Positions 58,270 through 64,000 of a stretch of DNA of 64,000 bases are shown here, piece by piece. Each line of letters begins with the position of its first letter. The first letter of the stretch is position 1. The translations under genes and the position numbers were made by a program. The notes beneath the pieces were generated by a model that saw only the letters and a list, made by a program, of their open reading frames with translations, had not been told where the DNA came from and searched no databases. Source of the DNA: Heterobilharzia americana (taxonomy: Eukaryota > Platyhelminthes > Trematoda > Strigeidida > Schistosomatidae). Location: positions 48,021,998 through 48,085,997 of the forward strand of contig OX104129.1 in assembly GCA_944470555.2 (NCBI GenBank), in the 5' to 3' direction.

Positions 58270-61128
58270 GAAAGTTTCGCAATCGATATTATTATTATTA
58301 TTGTTATTATCATTCGTTATTTGTCCCTTGTGTGGAACATAGGGCTTCAGTAACACGTCGCCATTTCACTCTCTTCTCCACAGGCTTTTCAACCTGGCGC
58401 CACGACTGCCCATAAGCTTTCATTTCTTCCTCACATGTTATCCTCCATGTCACCCTCTCTTGGGACGCACAACTCATCGTTTCTCCTTTGGATCTCATTC
58501 GACGGCCTGGCCTGGCACGTGATATCGCCGAATGGTCTTCTCAGTGTATGCCCAATTCAATCCATCTCCACTTTCTTCTGCATATTTGTTGAGCGATGGG
58601 TTCTTGGTCGGATCGTTGCCAGCCAGCTAGAGTGAGTTCCTTGCCGCTTATTTTTATTACTCTGCCAATCTGATCTTCAGTATCGAACGTAGGTGGCAGC
58701 TGTTGATGATGTACGTCCGTAGTTTGTTGGAAATGCTTCTCGTAACGCGCCAAGTCTCTCAACCATCACATAGAAGAACTGACTTGACTGACATTAGTGT
58801 TGAAAATCAGAATGTTGTTCACGCTTTATACTGAGTGCAGTCGATCTCCTCACCGGTTTCAGGTTAATGAACGTCTGTCTTGCTGTCTTTTTGATCCTCG
58901 CTTCGACGTCCTCATCTCTGCTGCCACCTGCAGTTGGAATGATGCTGCCTAGGCTGGTAGGTAGGTGAAAGAGACTACTTCCTCTAGGTTTCTCCCGTTG
59001 ACGGTGATTTGTCCTTGTTTTTGTCGCTGTCTATTGGGTATCTCCCTCACCTCTATCTTCTCTAAGTTCACTTGAAGTTTCGTCTTCCTTGGCTGCCCTG
59101 CCTCTTCTCTCAACTTACTGGTTTTTTCCTATAAATCTTCAAGCTTGTACGACACTGGACAGAAATCATCATCGGCAAAATCCAAATCTTCCAGGGTCTT
59201 TTCATTGGTTCAGCTAGAGTATGCTACAGTTCTCGCTGCGCACAGTTGTCTTTTATATGATCCAGTCAAGTCGACCACAATCAGGAAGATAATGGATGAT
59301 AGTAGCCAGCCGTGTCTTACGCCTACCTGTCTTCACTTCACTTCGAAGGCGTCACTGAGCTTCCCCTTGTGAATTACTTGGCATGTGGCATCTTCATATA
59401 GTTGTTGAATGAGGCTGATAAAGGTTTGTGGTATTCCGTAGTATTGCAGCAGCTTCCAAATTACTTCTCGGTCGACGCTGTCTAAGGCCTTCTCAAAGTC
59501 GATGAAGTTGAGGTAGAGAGCTGATTGCCATTCTATGCTCTGTTCTATGATGATGCATAGCGCAGTGCTGCAATCTGATCCGCACATGAGTTGTTATTCT
59601 TCATGCCAGCCAACCAGCCAGTCTCTTCCGGTCGTAGTTTTGAATCCAGACCACTTTTTAGTCTCTCCAAGATGATGCGGCTTAATATTTTGCTTGCTTG
59701 GGGTGGACAGGAGCGTGATTCCACGCCAGTTCTTGCAAACACTGAGGTCTGCCTTCTTTGGGAGTTTGACGAGGTAACCATTCTTCCAATCTGCAGGTAC
59801 CTCCCCTCCCTTCCACACCTTCTGCAATAGTGGTGTGAGCATGTCCACTGTTGTCTCTGCGTCTGCTCTCAGTGCTTCTGGTGGAATTCCATCTGGTCCT
59901 GTTGCTTTCCCACATTTCAGCAGCTTTATGGTGTTCAGAACTTCCACTTTTGTTGGAGGATTTATGTTCACTTGTAGTTCAGCGGTTGCAGGTGGTATTT
60001 CTGGACGAAGTGCAGGTGGTGGTCGATTCAAGAGTTTTTTGAAGTGTTCGGCGGATTGTTTCCTTTGTTTCTCCTCTTTGGTAACTACGTTTCCTTCACT
60101 ACCTTTCATTGGTTTCGTCTGCGTTGATCTCTCCCATCCCAGATAGTAACCTGGTTATTCGATACAATGTTGTCAAGTCTCTCTTACCTGCAGCCTGTTC
60201 TGCTTCACTTGCCAATGTGTCGCAGAAGTGTCTTTTGTCTTTACGTGCACTCTTCTTCACTTCATTGTCCAGTGTTTTATACATTGTGCTCAGTTCCTCT
60301 TGTCGTTGTGCATCCTTGCACTGGTTTATCTTCTGTTTCACCATCCTCCTCTCCCTGCTCTATCAGCTTCCATGTGCCCATTGAGATCCATTCCTTATCT
60401 TCTTTCTTCTTCCTTCCTAATACGGCTGTGCAGGTTTCTTTCCACATAGCTTTCAAAGACTTCCAGTGCTTATCCACATATGTTTCTACAGGGATGTTCC
60501 TCGATATCTCCCATTTTGTCTTGATGGCTGACGTGAAGAGATTTCCTTTGTAGTTTCATCCTTCAGTTTATGAGTGTTGTACTTGGACTGCGGTCTATCG
60601 CCAGCTTCCTTGAAGGCTTTTAACTTGATTTGGAAGGTTCCTTGCACTAGATGGTGAGTGGTGTGAACCTACATCTGCTCCTCTTCCTGACCTTGTGTCA
60701 AGTAGGCTGACTGTGTCTCCACTTTCTTGAGATTGAGATAAAGTCGATTTGATTTTTAGTGTGTCTGGTGTCTGGTGAAATCCATGTCGCTTTGTGAATA
60801 TCCTTGTGTTTGCACACACTGCCTCGCCTCCAATTAACAAATCGTTGAATGCACACAATTCTGTAAACAATTCTCCATTCTTGTTCATTTCACCTAGCGC
60901 TTCTCGGCCCATAGTTGGTTCTCTTCATGTGTTGTCCGCTCCCAGTTTGGCATCCATGTCGCCCATTAGAATTTTGATATCGCCAACTGGGTTGTGGTCT
61001 TGTCCAGTGTGGATTGCAGTTGTCTGTAGAATTCCTCCTTTGTCTCTTGCTCTGCATTATTTGTTGGTGCGTAGAGTAGCATTGTGTGATTGTGACTTTC
61101 CTTCCTTTTGAGTTGAATCTTGCTGCCT
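58270..61128 (-). mobile_element. RTE-type retroelement, most complete copy (5'-truncated)
   Basis: Minus strand, in order: the end of the AP endonuclease (LYAPTNNAEQ about 61080; ALNEMNKNGELF; FTKRHGFHQTP about 60815), a basic linker, and then the RT start LLNRPPPALRPEIPP and KCGKATGPDGIPPEAL (about 59920-59870). VPADWKNGYLVKLPKK, NWRGITLLSTPSK, FIDFEKALDSVDRE (about 59500) and a decayed catalytic FADD (about 59175) follow. The C-terminal part ends near RWIELG (about 58545). The tail at 58310-58270 is AAT/ATA repeats, as expected for the RTE 3' end. The 5' end breaks in the endonuclease at 61128, next to a Penelope-like element. Several frameshifts. Confidence 0.88.
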
Positions 61129-61209
61129 ACGTAATGGATAACGAAACAAAATTACTACATAGTAAAAGTAGTTACGTCACATGGAAATTATCCAGTGTAA
61201 CTGATCCTC

Positions 61210-62420
61210 TTTGACAACTACGGCAAAGAAGGATGTTTTACATACTTCTTTTGAATGCGCAATGACGGTTTGGGCTTATGAATTGCTAATACTTCAACTA
61301 TGCCCAAATTTCTTAGCCTAACTCCTTTCAAATGGTTTGTTTGCACCCAGCAAAAGACTTTGAAGGACTTATCTAAAGGAGCTAAATGTCTTGAGTTTAC
61401 TTAGTGTTCTGCAACATAGCTGAAGATAAATTTCCGTTCTCTCCCTGCTAGCTAGTTTGGATACTTTTTGTCAGCGCATAACACAAGCTGGCGCATGGTA
61501 TCACCAATGTAGTCGGCTCTACAGAAGGAAGTAAACCAGTATACCGAAACTGATGTGGCCTAAGGCTCCAACTTATCCTTTGCATACTGAAGAATGAATT
61601 CTTGATAGAAGAATATAATTCTTTGATTGGCTGCAAAGAATGTTCTGTTTATGGATCTTAATGGTCTCTTTCGAAGTATATCTGCAGCGTTATCTTCCTT
61701 CAGTTCGAGGTTCAACAGTGAAAATAACTCGTCTCTCTGTTCTTTCGATGTATGTGCTTCATCAAGTACGTGCGAATCTGTAGATACATTTGGAGGTAAC
61801 AAAAGGTGGACTGTTTCAATGAGCCCTTGGTCTGATGCACACAGACTAACTTGGCAAGTGGATAGGTGCTTTTTATTGCAGCACTCAGTCCATGACTCAT
61901 CCCTGTGTCAATATCATCCCTTTTGAAGGCGAAATGTAGGCAGATGGACTTCGTATCGACTGTACTGCACTTAGTTTTTTTCTCTTCTGACCTATCGTAC
62001 TTGTCAATCAACTTTTGTGGGTAACCTTTTTCGTGTAGACAGTTCCCGACAACGGTCAATTCTTCCTCAATTGTTTCTTTAGAGCACAGTTCACGCGTAC
62101 GGCTGAAAAACGTTCTTACCAGATGTATTTTTTAACTGACTGGACAAAAGTTGTTGAAGTTTAAATAAAGCCCACTTCATGTGTCTTTCTGACGGATGCA
62201 TCTTTGAATCTTTCCATTTAAATCACGTTTTAGACAGAGGTCTAAGAAGTGAAATTTATTGTTACGTTCAGTTTCCATTGTGAATGCTATATTGGGGTAC
62301 TCTTCACTAAAAATATTCTATAAATGAAAGTCATCATTGCATGGAATTCGGTAGACTAAGCGCTTTGTTTAATAAGTTAAACAGGATGCTTTAACTAACA
62401 AAGTTCATCTCTATGTTTGT
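61210..62420 (-). mobile_element. Penelope-like element: RT end and GIY-YIG
   Basis: Minus strand. IAFTMETERNNKFHFLDLCL (about 62290-62230) is the RT block after the catalytic motif. MTVVGNCLHEKGYPQKLIDK (about 62059) and KRDDIDTGMSHGLSAAIKST are the thumb/linker, and RIIFFYQEFILQYAKDKLEP follows. The GIY-YIG reads SFCRADYIGDTMRQL (about 61525-61480). LRIQKKYVKHPSL near 61240 is the family's C-terminus. The 5' part, including YVDD, is missing. Frame changes near 61800 and 61560. Confidence 0.78.
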
Positions 62421-64000
62421 ACGTTTGAATGCCGCTCTAATCCCCGCCCTATTGAGAACTTCACACACAGTTCCCGATGTTACTAGATTATACTGCATCC
62501 CTGTTGTGTCCGAATTCGCATCATTAGTAATAATATTCTTTCTTTTCCGTAGTTGTTTCCAGTTAGTAATTGTTTGGCAACAGTAATTCTTTTATGTACC
62601 TATTTCTAAACATAGATTTTTGGATTTACTAGTCAATTTTAGAACTAATTTACTTAAACAACTCACTACACCTCTAAATGACACAGGAATGATGATGTGA
62701 AGTCCCAGTATTGATTATAATGTGTAGGCTCTTGATAGACGCTGATGTCTACAGCTGAATGTTGCCTCCATCTGATTTTGCAATCCTTCATCACCTTGCA
62801 GTTCACGTGTAAGTAAAAATGTATCAACTACTGTGTGTGTGTGTGTGTTTAAGAAATTTGTTGACACTGGAAATATACAATACTTTCAAAACAGGATTAT
62901 ATGACCCCAGTGAAACACATTCCCATATATGCATAAATGTCTGTTACGCTAGATTATATTAGTAACCACATGGTTACTCCCTTAGATTTGTTTTTAGATT
63001 TCATCTTGAAACTGCTAGACTCCCTAAGTGAGCCATAAATGCCTTCCTAGGATATTTTTTCCTGCTAGTACGTTGGTTCAGTATTGGATCTCCTACCTAA
63101 AACTTTGTTTATCACCTAGGCCGAAAGTAGAACAATGTTTATTACGGATTAAATCAAGAGATGTAAAAGAGTTGAACCATAAAGGTAAGCAAGAAAGTTG
63201 TGTCATTACCTTGACATTATTATGACGAACGAAGTGTGCTAGGAACATCATCCGGTGCATTAAACTGTTTTTTCATGTGATGGGTACACTAAGAGAAATA
63301 TGATGAAATTTACTGCAGTGAACTGCACGTCCAATCATTTTTATTTTTTGAACGTGATTTGAAGTAAATATAGCTTAGAATAAAGTGATTGGTCAATGTA
63401 GAACACAAAAGTTGACTACTAGGAGTGACATTTTCTGATAGAACACAAATTGAAAAGCAATACGAAAATTACATACTTCCACGGTGAGTTAAGAAAAGAA
63501 ATTTAGCACTATGGTGCAGCATCATTTCATAACAGCTTGTTAGTTAACAAATGTATTATACAGTTTAATGCATGATTAAAGAACTACCAACAAACATACT
63601 AATATTTAGAAAGTAAAGTGGTAAAAGAGTTATAGTTAGTAGTAAGTAGACTGGGTATTGTCAGCTTAAATCAAGTAACTTGTAAACAATGAGAACAGTA
63701 GAAATTAGTAAAATGTCTGATACATAGCTTAGTGACTGTATCATCCAACGTGACTGATTCTTAGTTGATAGAAACATGGTAAAATGGTAAATAAATATTT
63801 TTGAGCTGCAACTTTTGATCTATGCTACTTCGTGGTCAGGATGACTTTAGTGAACAAATTGGCATTTCAGTGGACAAATCAGATTAATTCACTTACTTTT
63901 TTCCTGGAGTACTTTAACAAGATTAAAGTAGTACATATGTTATACATTTTTGCTTTATAAAAGTTGCTCCTGTTAACACAGGTCAGCCTTCATCATGTGA
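62421..64000. other. gene-free stretch
   Basis: A GT repeat at 62832-62848. The 65-codon frame at 63028-63225 has no recognisable domain. Nothing else recognised. Confidence 0.45.

Overview
The window looks like nuclear DNA of a blood fluke (Schistosoma or a close relative). It is AT-rich and intron-rich with long gene-poor stretches. It is packed with decayed Penelope-like elements, RTE-type non-LTR elements and tRNA-derived SINEs of the Sm-alpha type that carry hammerhead ribozymes. No bacterial operons, rRNA genes, CRISPR arrays or convincing functional tRNA genes are visible. The species assignment is an inference from repeat content.

One convincing host gene is present, on the minus strand between about 56.4 and 33.2 kb. 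Five exons joined by phase-matched GT/AG introns encode an MFSD12-like 12-helix transporter of the major facilitator superfamily, about 618-639 residues long. Its four introns (3.0-7.8 kb) hold most of the repeats in the right half of the window, including an antisense Penelope-like element in intron 4.

Left part (1-33 kb): no credible host exon was found. It holds Penelope-like RT/GIY-YIG relics (2.5-5.1 kb and 22.3-22.8 kb), RTE pieces (6.8-7.4, 15.3-16.8 and 27.2-28.3 kb), a Ty3/gypsy integrase relic (about 30 kb), and many short tRNA-derived elements. Right part (57-62.4 kb): a Penelope-like element, a 2.8-kb RTE copy and another Penelope-like element lie end to end on the minus strand. 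The last 1.5 kb is featureless.

The most interesting signal is that four different repeat families contain hammerhead-ribozyme cores: (A) the known Sm-alpha type; (B) a tRNA-derived family with core CTGAGGA, best at 13.2, 20.9 and 48.2-48.4 kb; (C) a second tRNA-derived family with core CTGACGA, at 10.0-10.5, 31.3 and 53.7-54.1 kb; (D) a motif at the 3' end of a Penelope-like element (57.2 kb) with an isolated copy at 38.4 kb. In B and C, helix I, helix II and the short helix III can be paired by eye around the catalytic cores, although most copies carry point changes. These short elements also tend to sit as head-to-head inverted pairs.
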